Positions 25,905 to 35,316 of a stretch of 64,000 nucleotides of DNA are shown here, in pieces. Within the stretch, counting starts at the first letter, position 1. Each line of letters begins with the position of its first letter. The notes beneath the pieces were generated by a model, which saw only the letters and a program-made list of their open reading frames with translations, did not search any database and had not been told where the DNA came from. The translations under genes were made by a program, and so were the position numbers. Source of the stretch: Paenibacillus sp. 19GGS1-52 (GTDB lineage Bacteria > Bacillota > Bacilli > Paenibacillales > Paenibacillaceae); the NCBI RefSeq assembly GCF_022369515.1, contig NZ_CP059724.1, forward strand, positions 2,418,001 to 2,482,000. The letters are read 5' to 3'.

Positions 25905-25957
25905 TAGCCGAGTAAAGCAGAGTTTAGTTTAGCTGAGATGAGTATAGTTGAGTAGAG
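25905..25957 (+). promoter_or_regulatory. TRAP binding site, 11 NAG triplets at 5-nt period
   Basis: Triplets at 25905 TAG, 25910 GAG, 25915 AAG, 25920 GAG, 25925 TAG, 25930 TAG, 25935 GAG, 25940 GAG, 25945 TAG, 25950 GAG, 25955 GAG: eleven at exactly 5-nt spacing. This matches the eleven-subunit TRAP ring. Additional near-by triplets are at 25896 and 25962. It lies in the 343-bp leader between aroH and trpE, which also has long pairing TACAGATTC (about 26000-26008)/GAATCTGTA (26064-26072). Confidence 0.85.
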
Positions 25958-26128
25958 CGCAGAGTTTTTTAAGTAGAAGCAGCTATCGTATACATTTGTA
26001 CAGATTCTTTTTTTGATATGTGCGGTATGTTATTTACGCTACCCGTGCATCTTACTAAGGGATGAATCTGTAGAATATTTGGTAACGTAGCCGTTCCTTT
26101 GCTCTTTTTCATAATACTTGCTTACATA

Positions 26129-26155
26129 AACCTCTACTTCGGTGGAGGTTTTTTC
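26129..26155 (+). terminator. trp leader terminator (attenuator)
   Basis: AACCTCTAC (26129-26137), loop TTCG, GTGGAGGTT (26142-26150), then T residues; it ends about 45 bases before trpE. Likely the attenuation terminator governed by TRAP, though it lies about 170 bases after the triplets. Confidence 0.75.
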
Positions 26156-26198
26156 TGTATTTCGGACCCAATCCACATACCCTAAGGAGGTACTTTAA

Positions 26199-27755
26199 AT
26201 GACTAATCCGAGTGTTGAACAAGTGCTCTCGTTATCCCGGGAATATAATCTGATTCCTGTCGTAATACGACTGCTTGCTGATATGGAGACGCCTATTCGC
26301 ATCTTCCAGCGCTTCGCTGAACACGACCGTGCCTTTTTGCTTGAGAGTGTAGAGGGCGGCATACAGTGGGCCCGGTATTCTTTTATCGGCAGTGACCCCT
26401 TCCTGATGATCTCCGGCAAAAAAGGTGTTATTAATGTCGAAGTCGGCGGAGAGAAAAGAAGGCTGCACGGAAAACCTATTGAAGAGCTTAAAGCACTGCT
26501 ACGTTCCTACCGCAGTCCTAAACTGGATGAGATGCCGCCGTTCACAGGTGGAGCTATCGGATTCTTCGGATATGATCTCCTACAATATTACGAAAAGCTG
26601 TCCCCGCATGTTAATGATGATCTGCAAATGGATGATATCCGCTTTATGTTCTGTGACCGCATTATTGTATTTGACCATGTGAAGCAGCAAATTTTGCTCA
26701 TAGGCAATCTGCACATCAAGGATGGCGATACGGATTCCGATATTCGAGCGAATTACGAAGAACTGAGCCAAAAGCTTATGGATATGGCTGAAGACTTGCA
26801 AAAGGAAGGTCCGAAGGAGAATGTCAACCGGCGCAGCATTCCGCAGGATATCGAGCTTGGGGAAATTCAATCTAACCTGACCAAGGAACAATATATCAGC
26901 AATGTGGAGCAGGCCAAGGAATATATTCGGGCCGGTGATATTTTTCAGGTCGTATTGTCACAACGTCTTCATATTGATACCGAAGTATCCCCACTGCATG
27001 TGTACCGGCTGCTTCGTACGCTCAATCCTTCACCCTATATGTATTATCTGAAAATGGATGAGGAGATTATTGTGGGAACATCACCAGAAGCATTGGTAAA
27101 GGTGGATGGCAACCGTGTGGAGACTCGGCCTATTGCTGGAACCCGCCCTCGGGGCGAGAATGAGGCTTTGGATCGCGCCCTTGGGTTCGAGCTTTTGGAA
27201 GATGAAAAAGAACGCGCCGAGCATTTGATGCTGGTCGATCTTGGACGCAATGACCTCGGGCGGGTCTCAAAGTTCGGAACCGTAAAATGTGATTCCTTTA
27301 TGGAGATTGAAAGATATTCGCATGTAATGCACATGGTATCGAATGTATCAGGTACCTTGAGTGAAGATAAGGATTTCTTTGATGCCTTCCTATCCTGCAT
27401 GCCTGCCGGAACCGTATCCGGTGCGCCTAAGCTGCGGGCGATGGAGATCATTGCTGAGTTGGAAAAAGAAGCCCGCGGTGCCTATGCTGGAGCGATTGGT
27501 TATCTTGGATTCTCCGGTAATATGGATTCATGTATTACGATCCGCACGATTATTTTCCGCAAAGGACGTGCCTATGTGCAGGCAGGAGCGGGAATTGTGT
27601 GGGATTCAGTTCCGGAGAAAGAGTATGAAGAAACGGTAAATAAGGCGAAGGCCATGTTGAAAGCTATTCGAATGGCAGAAGCGATGTTCCCACCTGAGGT
27701 GAAGGAGAAGCAAGTGATCAATCAGGATTATATGTTTGAATACACACCTAAATAA
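26199..27755 (+). CDS. trpE: Anthranilate synthase component I
   Basis: 518 residues. C-terminal chorismate-binding domain with P-S-P-Y-M-Y-Y, G-T-S-P-E, R-P-I-A-G-T-R-P-R-G, and E-R-A-E-H-L-M-L-V-D-L-G-R-N-D. The N-terminal domain carries an L-L-E-S-V-like tryptophan feedback element. SD AAGGAGGT. No trpG is in the operon, as in B. subtilis where PabA supplies the amidotransferase. Confidence 0.96.
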   Translation: MTNPSVEQVLSLSREYNLIPVVIRLLADMETPIRIFQRFAEHDRAFLLESVEGGIQWARYSFIGSDPFLMISGKKGVINVEVGGEKRRLHGKPIEELKALLRSYRSPKLDEMPPFTGGAIGFFGYDLLQYYEKLSPHVNDDLQMDDIRFMFCDRIIVFDHVKQQILLIGNLHIKDGDTDSDIRANYEELSQKLMDMAEDLQKEGPKENVNRRSIPQDIELGEIQSNLTKEQYISNVEQAKEYIRAGDIFQVVLSQRLHIDTEVSPLHVYRLLRTLNPSPYMYYLKMDEEIIVGTSPEALVKVDGNRVETRPIAGTRPRGENEALDRALGFELLEDEKERAEHLMLVDLGRNDLGRVSKFGTVKCDSFMEIERYSHVMHMVSNVSGTLSEDKDFFDAFLSCMPAGTVSGAPKLRAMEIIAELEKEARGAYAGAIGYLGFSGNMDSCITIRTIIFRKGRAYVQAGAGIVWDSVPEKEYEETVNKAKAMLKAIRMAEAMFPPEVKEKQVINQDYMFEYTPK

Positions 27756-27757
27756 AA

Positions 27758-27960
27758 ATATCGTTCACAAAACTAAGCATATGCTTTCGAAGCGAGTTTT
27801 GTACGAAGTAAATCCATGAAGTATCGCTAACAAAACTAAGCATATGCTTTCGAAGTAAGTTTTGTACGAAGTAAATCCATGAAGTATCGCTAACAAAACT
27901 AAGCATATGCTTTCGAAGCGAGTTTTGTACGAAGCTAAACAGTGATGCCGATGCTCACAA
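27758..27960 (+). repeat. 63-bp tandem repeats, about three copies, between trpE and trpD
   Basis: The block with ACAAAACTAAGCATATGC starts at 27768, 27831 and 27894, exactly 63 bp apart, with few changes. Each unit contains ACAAAACT ... AGTTTTGT, able to form a hairpin enclosing AAGCATATGCTT and GCTTTCGAAGC palindromes. A fourth partial end (CACAAAACTTT) lies just before the trpD Shine-Dalgarno. Confidence 0.9.
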
Positions 27961-27980
27961 AACTTTAGGGAGGACAAAAA

Positions 27981-29021
27981 ATGGACGCAATGAGATTAAT
28001 ACAATCAGGAATTGCCGGGCTTATAAAAGGCGAGAATCTTACCCGTGCTGAGGCCCGGGGGATCATGGGCACTATTATGGAAGGCGAGGCAACGCCAGCG
28101 CAAATCGGATCTTTGCTGACCGCGCTACGGATCAAAGGTGAAACTGTGGAGGAAATCACTGGTTTTGCCGAAGCGATGCGCGGGTTCGGGACACATGTGC
28201 TCACGGAGAGTGCGCGTCTGCTGGACACTTGTGGAACAGGCGGTTCCGGTATCCACAAGTTCAATATCTCTACTGCCTCGGCGATTATTTCATCTGCGGC
28301 TTCTGTGCGGGTGGCCAAACATGGCAATCGTTCGGCTTCCGGAAGAGCAGGCAGTGCTGATGTGCTGGAGGCACTGGGTGTAAATATTCATTTGAATGCC
28401 GAACAGGCGCGGCAATGCTTGGACAGTATTGGCATCTGCTTTTTATTCGCGCAAATTTATCATCCATCAATGAAACATGCAGCTGGGCCACGGCGCGAGC
28501 TCGGCGTGCGGACGGTGTTCAACATGCTGGGACCGCTGACTAATCCTGCTGGAGCTGACCGCCAGCTTCTCGGAATCTATGACCGCAATATGACGGAGAC
28601 GGTAGCAAATGTATTGAAGGAGCTGGGCTCCAAACGTGCTATGGTCGTAAGCAGTTTGGATGGACTGGATGAAATCAGCATTTCGGCACCAACATTGGTG
28701 TCCGAGCTGAAAGAGGGTCAGGTAACCACTTATGAGATTAGCCCTTATGATCTCGGTCTCAATATGCATTCGCTGGAGGCAGTTATGGGTGGAGATGCGG
28801 CCGAGAATGCCGCGATCATCACCACCGTGCTTGAAGGAGTAATAAATCCTTATCGCGACATTGTGCTCGCGAATGCGGGAGCCTGTATCTATGTTGCCGG
28901 TTTGGCGGATACGCTGAGCGAAGGCGTGGAGAAGGCAAGAATAGCAGTGGATTCGGGGCTGGCATTAGCCAAACTGGATCAGCTTAAAGCGATGACGGAG
29001 GAGCTGAATTATGTATCTTGA
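27981..29021 (+). CDS. trpD: Anthranilate phosphoribosyltransferase
   Basis: 346 residues. Glycosyltransferase family 3: L-D-T-C-G-T-G-G-S-G, N-I-S-T-A, K-H-G-N-R-S-A-S-G-R-A-G-S-A-D and L-G-P-L-T-N-P. It adds phosphoribosyl to anthranilate. SD GGGAGG. The last 11 bases overlap trpC. Confidence 0.96.
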   Translation: MDAMRLIQSGIAGLIKGENLTRAEARGIMGTIMEGEATPAQIGSLLTALRIKGETVEEITGFAEAMRGFGTHVLTESARLLDTCGTGGSGIHKFNISTASAIISSAASVRVAKHGNRSASGRAGSADVLEALGVNIHLNAEQARQCLDSIGICFLFAQIYHPSMKHAAGPRRELGVRTVFNMLGPLTNPAGADRQLLGIYDRNMTETVANVLKELGSKRAMVVSSLDGLDEISISAPTLVSELKEGQVTTYEISPYDLGLNMHSLEAVMGGDAAENAAIITTVLEGVINPYRDIVLANAGACIYVAGLADTLSEGVEKARIAVDSGLALAKLDQLKAMTEELNYVS

Positions 29022-29841
29022 TAAGATTGTAGCTACCAAGATTAAAGAGGTTGAGGAATTAAGCAAGACATTTTCTCTGCCACAGGCTGAGCGTGAAATA
29101 GCAGCACTGGCGGGAACGAGAGGTTTCCGTGCAGCACTGATGAATCGTCGGAATAGAGATATTGGACTAATTGCAGAAGTTAAGAAGGCATCGCCCTCCA
29201 AGGGCTTGATCCGTGCAGACTTTGATCCAGTCTCTATCGCCAAAGGTTATGAAGCTGGGGGAGCAGATTGTCTGTCCGTGCTGACAGACAAGGATTACTT
29301 TCAAGGCAGTGGTGCGTACTTGCAGCAAGTACGGGAAGCGGTAAGCCTTCCATTGCTGCGCAAAGATTTCATTATCGACGAGAGACAGATATATGAAGCA
29401 CGGATACTCGGCGCGGATGCGGTACTGCTGATCGCAGCTATTTTGACACCAGTACAACTGTCTTCGTTTACGGATACTGCAGCTGCACTGGGTCTGGATG
29501 TATTAATCGAGGTTCATGATCATAGCGAGCTTACGACTGTAATGAATACAGGCAAAATCGAGCATCCAAATGTATTACTCGGAATCAATAACCGCAATTT
29601 ACGGACGTTCGAGACGTCACTAGTCACAACAGCAGAGCTGACGGCCCTTATTCCACAATATGTTCCAGTAATAAGTGAGAGCGGAATTACAGGTCCAACT
29701 GATATTGATTATCTAAGAACTATAGGTGCGCAGGGTGTTCTTGTCGGAGAATATTTGATGCGTCAGACCAATGTTGAGGAAGCCGTTCATAAACTACTCG
29801 GCCCACTGGCGGATGGAAAGGTACGTGTTCAACATGGCTGA
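29011..29841 (+). CDS. trpC: Indole-3-glycerol phosphate synthase
   Basis: 276 residues, TIM barrel: E-V-K-K-A-S-P-S-K-G, L-R-K-D-F-I-I-D, E-V-H-D, G-I-N-N-R-N-L and S-E-S-G-I. Normal length. Overlaps both trpD and trpF, so translation is coupled. Confidence 0.96.
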   Translation: MYLDKIVATKIKEVEELSKTFSLPQAEREIAALAGTRGFRAALMNRRNRDIGLIAEVKKASPSKGLIRADFDPVSIAKGYEAGGADCLSVLTDKDYFQGSGAYLQQVREAVSLPLLRKDFIIDERQIYEARILGADAVLLIAAILTPVQLSSFTDTAAALGLDVLIEVHDHSELTTVMNTGKIEHPNVLLGINNRNLRTFETSLVTTAELTALIPQYVPVISESGITGPTDIDYLRTIGAQGVLVGEYLMRQTNVEEAVHKLLGPLADGKVRVQHG

Positions 29842-30514
29842 GACGATAGTAAAAATCTGTGGACTTCAGGACGTTGAAGTGCTAAAATCTATGGTACACT
29901 TACCACTGGATTACATAGGTTTTGTCTTTGCGCCTAGTCGCCGTAGAGTGTCCGCTGAGAGTGCTGCACAACTAATGGCTGAGCTTGTAAACTGGAAGGC
30001 CAGTGAAGCTCCAAGAGCTGTGGGAGTATTCGTCAACCCTGATCTGGCAGAGCTGGGAGAGCTGCTCTCCACTGTACCCTTAGATGTTATTCAGCTGCAT
30101 GGACAGGAAAGCCCCGAGTATTGCAAGAAAGTCAAACAGGCTTTTCCGCAGGTTCAGGTATGGAAAGCACTTACTGTAGCTGATAAAGACCGTGATAAGG
30201 CGGAGAATATATATACTTATTTTGAGAGTTACGCAGGTGCTGTTGATGCGCTGCTGCTGGATACCTACGATTCGGGACAGAGCGGTGGCTCAGGCCGTAC
30301 TTTTGCCTGGGATGTGCTTCCTGCTTATCAGGAAATAGCAGCAAGATACGGACTGCCCCTGTTTGTAGCCGGAGGGCTTGATCCCGGTAATGTTAGTGAT
30401 TTATTGGAGGGTTATGCTCCAGATGGCGTAGACGTATCCAGTGGAGTAGAAAGCGATGGAAGTAAGGATATCGTTAAAATGACAGCTTTCGTGGAAAGGG
30501 TGAAGCAATCATGA
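29834..30514 (+). CDS. trpF: Phosphoribosylanthranilate isomerase
   Basis: 226 residues with K-I-C-G-L near the start, [12 protein letters not shown] and the closing D-V-S-S-G-V-E phosphate motif. ATG 29834 lies in the last eight bases of trpC and is preferred over a start 63 bases upstream inside trpC. Confidence 0.95.
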   Translation: MAETIVKICGLQDVEVLKSMVHLPLDYIGFVFAPSRRRVSAESAAQLMAELVNWKASEAPRAVGVFVNPDLAELGELLSTVPLDVIQLHGQESPEYCKKVKQAFPQVQVWKALTVADKDRDKAENIYTYFESYAGAVDALLLDTYDSGQSGGSGRTFAWDVLPAYQEIAARYGLPLFVAGGLDPGNVSDLLEGYAPDGVDVSSGVESDGSKDIVKMTAFVERVKQS

Positions 30515-31707
30515 TACAAGTTCCAGACCAATATGGACGTTTTGGATCTTTCGGAGGCCGCTACGTGCCTGAGACTTTGATGAATGCACTGATTGAGTTG
30601 GAGGAGGCCTACCGAGAGTATTCGGCAGATCCGACTTTTCAGGAAGAAATAGATTATTTGCTCAAACAATATTCTGGACGGGAGACACCGTTATATTACG
30701 CTGAACGTCTTAGTAAACATCTGGGTGCAGCCAAGATCTATTTGAAACGCGAAGATTTGAATCACACAGGGGCTCACAAGATCAATAATGCAATCGGTCA
30801 GGGGATTCTGGCTAAACGGATGGGCAAAACCAAGGTTATCGCCGAGACGGGGGCGGGTCAGCACGGAGTGGCAACGGCAACAGTTGCTGCGCTGCTCGGC
30901 ATGGAATGCAAGGTCTTTATGGGTGAAGAGGATACGCGCCGCCAAGCATTAAATGTATTCCGTATGAAGCTGCTTGGGGCTGAAGTTATTCCGGTTACCT
31001 CCGGCTCCAGAACATTGAAGGATGCTGGTAATGAAGCGCTTCGCTACTGGGTCAGCAACGTGGAGGATACATTCTATATCCTGGGCTCCGCAGTAGGACC
31101 ACACCCTTATCCAATGATGGTCCGTAACTTTCAGCGGGTTATCGGAGATGAGACTCGCCGACAATTTCTGGAAGCTGAAGGACGCCTGCCAGATCTGCTT
31201 GTGGCTGCTGTAGGTGGAGGAAGTAATGCTATCGGCATGTTCTACCCTTTCATGGAGGATGAGAGTGTCGGTATGATCGGCGTAGAGGCGGCCGGCAAGG
31301 GGATTGATACCCCGTTTCATGCGGCAACGATGAGCAAGGGCAGCCACGGTGTATTCCAAGGCTCAATGAGCTATTTGCTGCAGGACGAACATGGACAGGT
31401 TACAGAGGCGCATTCCATTTCTGCGGGTTTGGACTATCCGGGAGTTGGTCCTGAGCATTCCTATCTAAAAGATATGAAACGTGCCCAGTATGTGCCAGTT
31501 ACGGATGATGAGGCACTTGCAGCGCTTAAGCTGTTATGCTTAACGGAGGGGATTATTCCTGCACTTGAATCAGCTCACGCAATCGCCCATGTAGCGAAGA
31601 TTGCCAAAGACCTTACCAAGGATGATATTGTTGTCATCTGTCTGTCAGGCCGTGGTGATAAAGACGTGGAGTCTATTATGGCCTATTCAGAAGGAGAGGG
31701 AAAGTAA
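30511..31707 (+). CDS. trpB: Tryptophan synthase beta chain
   Basis: 398 residues. PLP Lys in [15 protein letters not shown] phosphate-binding motif, A-E-T-G-A-G-Q-H-G. It condenses indole and serine. The ATG overlaps the trpF stop (ATGA); its TAA overlaps the trpA ATG by one base. Confidence 0.97.
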   Translation: MIQVPDQYGRFGSFGGRYVPETLMNALIELEEAYREYSADPTFQEEIDYLLKQYSGRETPLYYAERLSKHLGAAKIYLKREDLNHTGAHKINNAIGQGILAKRMGKTKVIAETGAGQHGVATATVAALLGMECKVFMGEEDTRRQALNVFRMKLLGAEVIPVTSGSRTLKDAGNEALRYWVSNVEDTFYILGSAVGPHPYPMMVRNFQRVIGDETRRQFLEAEGRLPDLLVAAVGGGSNAIGMFYPFMEDESVGMIGVEAAGKGIDTPFHAATMSKGSHGVFQGSMSYLLQDEHGQVTEAHSISAGLDYPGVGPEHSYLKDMKRAQYVPVTDDEALAALKLLCLTEGIIPALESAHAIAHVAKIAKDLTKDDIVVICLSGRGDKDVESIMAYSEGEGK

Positions 31708-32528
31708 TGACAACAGATACTATGAACCGGATGGATCTGACGTTCCGGAAGCTTAAGGCTGAGGGGCGGGCAGCATTGATCCCCTTCCTTACGGTCGGAG
31801 ATCCCGATCTTGAGACTACACTTGCCATTATTACTGAACTTGAAGCGGCAGGTGCCGATATTCTGGAGCTGGGTGTTCCCTACTCTGATCCACTCGCGGA
31901 TGGTCCAGTCATACAACGAGCCTCCGCACGGGCGCTGAAGGGGAACATTCACTTGCGCACCTGTATGGAGACAGCCTTAAAGGCCCGTCAAGCTGGGAGC
32001 GAGTTGCCCTTTATCTTATTTACCTATTATAATCCGGTGCTGCAAATGGGACTTGATACTTTTTTCGCAGCATTGAGTACTCATGAAATTAGCGGTCTTA
32101 TTATTCCTGATCTGCCTGTGGAAGAGTCTGAAGACATGCGCCGTCGCAGCCGTGCAGCTGGTGTGAATCTCATTCCATTGGTCGCACCGACCTCGCATGA
32201 ACGTATCGCTAAGATCGTATCTGGTGCGAGCGGATTCGTTTATTGTGTATCCTCACTGGGTGTCACTGGAGAAAGATCTACTTTTCATGAAGGTGTAGAT
32301 GCCTTTATTGAATCAGTACGGCAGCTGACTGATCTGCCGGTGGCTGTAGGGTTCGGCATCTCTACCGGCGAACAGGTCGCCCGTTTTGCCCAAATATGTG
32401 ATGGGGTGGTCGTGGGTAGCGCCATTGTCCGCAAAGTCGAAGATGTGATTCCGCTGCTGGACAATCCCGCCACACGACAAGAAGGGTTGTTGCAAATTCG
32501 TGAATTTGTGGCACAATTAAGACCATAA
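31707..32528 (+). CDS. trpA: Tryptophan synthase alpha chain
   Basis: 273 residues, TIM barrel with P-F-L-T-V-G-D-P, E-L-G-V-P-Y-S-D-P-L-A-D-G-P and G-V-T-G-x-R segments. It cleaves indoleglycerol phosphate and channels indole to TrpB. A 32-base gap separates it from hisC. Confidence 0.96.
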   Translation: MTTDTMNRMDLTFRKLKAEGRAALIPFLTVGDPDLETTLAIITELEAAGADILELGVPYSDPLADGPVIQRASARALKGNIHLRTCMETALKARQAGSELPFILFTYYNPVLQMGLDTFFAALSTHEISGLIIPDLPVEESEDMRRRSRAAGVNLIPLVAPTSHERIAKIVSGASGFVYCVSSLGVTGERSTFHEGVDAFIESVRQLTDLPVAVGFGISTGEQVARFAQICDGVVVGSAIVRKVEDVIPLLDNPATRQEGLLQIREFVAQLRP

Positions 32529-32560
32529 AAGTTAATATTTCTGGAGAGAGAGGGCCGTTC

Positions 32561-33658
32561 ATGAATCCAAAACCTAATATAGTTAATCTTCCGGTCTACA
32601 AGCCGGGGAAGCCAATAGAAGAAGTGAAGAAGGAGCTTGGCTTAAGTGAAGTCATCAAGCTTGCTTCTAATGAGAATCCGTATGGAGCAGCGCCGAGCGT
32701 ACGAGCTGCTATTATAGCAGAGCTGGATAATCTTTCTCTTTATCCAGACGGTTCCGCTGCGGAATTAACCTCTAAGCTGGCAACCCGGCTTGGTGTGAAG
32801 AATGATAATATCATTTTTGGATGCGGCTCTGATGAGATTATTGCGCTTATTACCCGGGCATTTTTCCTGCCAGGAGATGAGACCATTATGGCTGATCAGA
32901 CCTTCTCTGTGTATAAGAGCAATGCTGATATTGAAGGAGCAATTTCAATAGAAGTGCCGCTCGCAAACGGTACACATGATCTGGATGCCATGCTGGCCCA
33001 TATCACGGATCGTACTAAGATCATCTGGATTTGCAATCCTAATAATCCTACCGGAACAATAGTCCCAGAAGAGGCATTAATCACTTTTTTGAATGCGGTA
33101 CCTTCTCATGTGATGGTTGTGCTTGATGAAGCCTATTGTGAATATGTGAATGATCTTTCTTATTCAGACGGAATTAAGTTGTTGGAGCATTATCCCAATC
33201 TCGTTGTGCTGCGAACATTCTCCAAAATTTATGGCTTGGCAGCACTTCGTATTGGCTACGGCGTAGCCAGCCCTCAAATTATTACGCTGATCAATCAGGT
33301 TCGCGAGCCCTTTAACACTACCCGTATTTCACAGGTTGCTGCCTTAGCTGCGCTCGACGACCAAGAATATGTGCAGGAGTGCCGCCGCCTTAATAGTGCT
33401 GGCATTGTCCAGCTGCAGAGGGAATTCGAACGTCTCGGTTTGGAATATTTTCCGGCGCATGGCAATTTCATAATGGTAGATGTTCGTAAGTCTGCAATCG
33501 AAGTCTTCGATTCTTTGCTGCGTAAAGGGATTATTGTACGAGCAGGTCACCGTCTTTACCCCACTTATATCCGTGTTACGGTAGGTTCTGTTGAGCAGAA
33601 TAATGCTTTTGTTACAGCACTTGAGCAGGCTATTGCAGAGCAAAAGGTACGAGCATAA
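32561..33658 (+). CDS. hisC: Histidinol-phosphate/aromatic aminotransferase
   Basis: 365 residues, class I/II PLP aminotransferase: A-S-N-E-N-P-Y-G, N-P-N-N-P-T-G, D-E-A-Y and the S-K-x-x-G-L-A-x-L-R-I-G-Y Lys motif. In B. subtilis the hisC in this position acts in both His and Tyr/Phe synthesis. SD GAGAGAGGG. Confidence 0.95.
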   Translation: MNPKPNIVNLPVYKPGKPIEEVKKELGLSEVIKLASNENPYGAAPSVRAAIIAELDNLSLYPDGSAAELTSKLATRLGVKNDNIIFGCGSDEIIALITRAFFLPGDETIMADQTFSVYKSNADIEGAISIEVPLANGTHDLDAMLAHITDRTKIIWICNPNNPTGTIVPEEALITFLNAVPSHVMVVLDEAYCEYVNDLSYSDGIKLLEHYPNLVVLRTFSKIYGLAALRIGYGVASPQIITLINQVREPFNTTRISQVAALAALDDQEYVQECRRLNSAGIVQLQREFERLGLEYFPAHGNFIMVDVRKSAIEVFDSLLRKGIIVRAGHRLYPTYIRVTVGSVEQNNAFVTALEQAIAEQKVRA

Positions 33659-33706
33659 CTGGATGAAGACAGAATGAAATTATAGAAGGCAGGTAGTTCA
33701 AAGAAC

Positions 33707-34801
33707 ATGACGACAAAAATAGCTATTTTTGGTGTCGGTCTGATCGGAGGCTCACTAGCCCTTTGCTTTAAGGGCAAGGAAGGTCTGACCGTCGTAGGCC
33801 ATGCCCACCGTCCTGAATTGGCAATTAAATATGTGAGCAGAGGTGTGGTCGACCATGCCACGCTTTCAGTAGAGGAAGCAGCCCTGGATGCCGATTATAT
33901 ATTCCTATGTGTCCCCGTAGGCATGTTAGAGGGATATCTCCAGCAGCTCAGCAGGCTGCCGCTTAAGCCGGGCTGTATTATTACCGATGTTGGCAGTACG
34001 AAGGCTAGCATTGCTGCCTGTGCAGTCTCGCTGGATATTCCTGGAGTATTCTTTATTGGCGGTCATCCAATGGCTGGCTCGGAGCGCTCAGGAGTAGAGG
34101 CAGCCTCGTCATTACTGTTCGAGAATGCTTATTACGTGCTGACGCCTCCGCCAGGGGTGCCAGAGGCTGCTTATCGTGCTCTAGAGTCCTTACTTCTACA
34201 TACAAGAGCGCAAATCGTACGACTTGATCCGGAGCGCCATGATGAAATTGTGGGTGCGATTAGTCATTTGCCGCATATTATTGCCGTGGCACTCGTTAAT
34301 CAGATTCGCGCTTACGATGACACGGACTCCTTATACAGTACTTTGGCAGCTGGAGGTTTCCGTGATATTACGAGGATAGCCTCTAGTGATCCGATTATTT
34401 GGCGCGATATATTACTGAACAATCGTTTGGTGATGCTTCGTTTGCTGAAGGATTGGAAGGCAGAGGTCTCATCTTTTGTTTCCTTGCTGGAGAATGAGGA
34501 CGGTGTGGGTATTCAGAAAGCTTTCGATGAAGCGAACAGTTTCCGCAGTCAGTTGCCAGAGCGGCGTAAAGGCATGATTGCGCCACTGTTCGATCTGCAT
34601 ATCGATGTTCCAGATCATCCGGGGATTATCGGTCGTATTGCAACGGAACTGGGGGATCAGGGTATTAACCTCAGCAACGTACAAATTATTGAGAGCCGTG
34701 AGGACGTTCCAGGCATCATGCGCTTATCCTTTCGTCAAGAAAGGGATATGGAGCTGGCTAAAGTCCTGCTGCAGCACAACGATTATACGGTATATGTGTA
34801 A
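33707..34801 (+). CDS. tyrA: Prephenate dehydrogenase with ACT domain
   Basis: 364 residues. N-terminal Rossmann G-V-G-L-I-G-G-S, G-G-H-P-M-A-G-S catalytic-His region and H-D-E; C-terminal ACT domain from about residue 296 (LHIDVPDHPGIIGRIA). It makes 4-hydroxyphenylpyruvate. In B. subtilis the EPSP synthase gene comes next; here a terminator ends the operon and that gene is not present in the window. Confidence 0.95.
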   Translation: MTTKIAIFGVGLIGGSLALCFKGKEGLTVVGHAHRPELAIKYVSRGVVDHATLSVEEAALDADYIFLCVPVGMLEGYLQQLSRLPLKPGCIITDVGSTKASIAACAVSLDIPGVFFIGGHPMAGSERSGVEAASSLLFENAYYVLTPPPGVPEAAYRALESLLLHTRAQIVRLDPERHDEIVGAISHLPHIIAVALVNQIRAYDDTDSLYSTLAAGGFRDITRIASSDPIIWRDILLNNRLVMLRLLKDWKAEVSSFVSLLENEDGVGIQKAFDEANSFRSQLPERRKGMIAPLFDLHIDVPDHPGIIGRIATELGDQGINLSNVQIIESREDVPGIMRLSFRQERDMELAKVLLQHNDYTVYV

Positions 34802-34803
34802 AG

Positions 34804-34827
34804 CCGGGGCGTTTGCCCCGGATTTTT
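34804..34827 (+). terminator. Intrinsic terminator after tyrA
   Basis: CCGGGGC (34804-34810), loop GTTT, GCCCCGG (34815-34821), then ATTTTT. Confidence 0.9.
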
Positions 34828-34850
34828 CTATCTTCAGACTAAAAATAGAC

Positions 34851-34944
34851 AAAAAAAGACCGCTTACATAATAAGCGGCTACAGTTCACAATTACTTGGA
34901 ACCGTGTAGTATTTGGATAGGAGTGGAGAGAAACCATACTGTAC
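34851..34944 (-). ncRNA. Candidate small RNA, about 94 nt
   Basis: On the - strand a perfect TTGACA-N17-TATAAT promoter (34977 to 34949) is followed by about 94 nt ending in the hairpin CCGCTTA/TAAGCGG (34878-34860) and seven U (34857-34851). Near its 5' end the RNA has TACAGT, which can pair with ACTGTA just before the terminator. The loop has a CU-rich stretch (34915-34933) that could pair with Shine-Dalgarno-like sequence. There is no ORF with a ribosome site. Confidence 0.65.
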
Positions 34945-34948
34945 TTTT

Positions 34949-34977
34949 ATTATATGTATACGTTTACATTTTGTCAA
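34949..34977 (-). promoter_or_regulatory. Consensus sigma-A promoter on the - strand
   Basis: TTGACA (complement of 34972-34977), 17-bp spacer, TATAAT (complement of 34949-34954). No protein gene lies directly downstream; it drives the candidate small RNA. Confidence 0.8.
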
Positions 34978-35316
34978 CAGTTAAATCGCTATTATTTTAT
35001 TCAGCAAAAATTCAGCAACGCTGACTATGATGAGAATGTCAATTTCAGCTGACGAGCCTGCTGCCCTGAAGTCTATTAATGTCATCCTGTGGGGATGTAT
35101 GATACAATAGACTAGCTATATTCATAGTTTAATATTTTGTGGAATGAAACATACAGCATGCCTTAAACGTTGGTTGTGCGAATATACATAGGAGTACTGC
35201 GTTTTCAGATGATTTAAATTTACAATATCACCGCAACTTTTCTAGGCCTGCCCGGTAATAATAAGTACGGACCGGACGGGATAAGACGTGCAAGGGCGAG
35301 GAGGGCCGAACTCACC
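34978..35316 (+). other. Upstream region of the ECF sigma gene
   Basis: Gene-free. A TGATACAAT extended -10 (35100-35108) with a TGTCA-like -35 about 18 bases upstream could be a sigma-A promoter. GCAACT (35233-35238) and CGGTAA (35253-35258) could be an autoregulatory ECF-type pair. Neither is certain. Confidence 0.4.

Noticed and set aside
25958..26198. T-box in the trp leader
   Set aside because: No T-box AGGGTGGNACCGCG sequence is present; TRAP triplets explain the control better.
27758..27960. CRISPR-like repeats
   Set aside because: Units are tandem with no unique spacers and there are no cas genes.
27765..27977. Antisense open frame with repeated residues
   Set aside because: It results from the 63-bp repeat being a multiple of three; no start signal.
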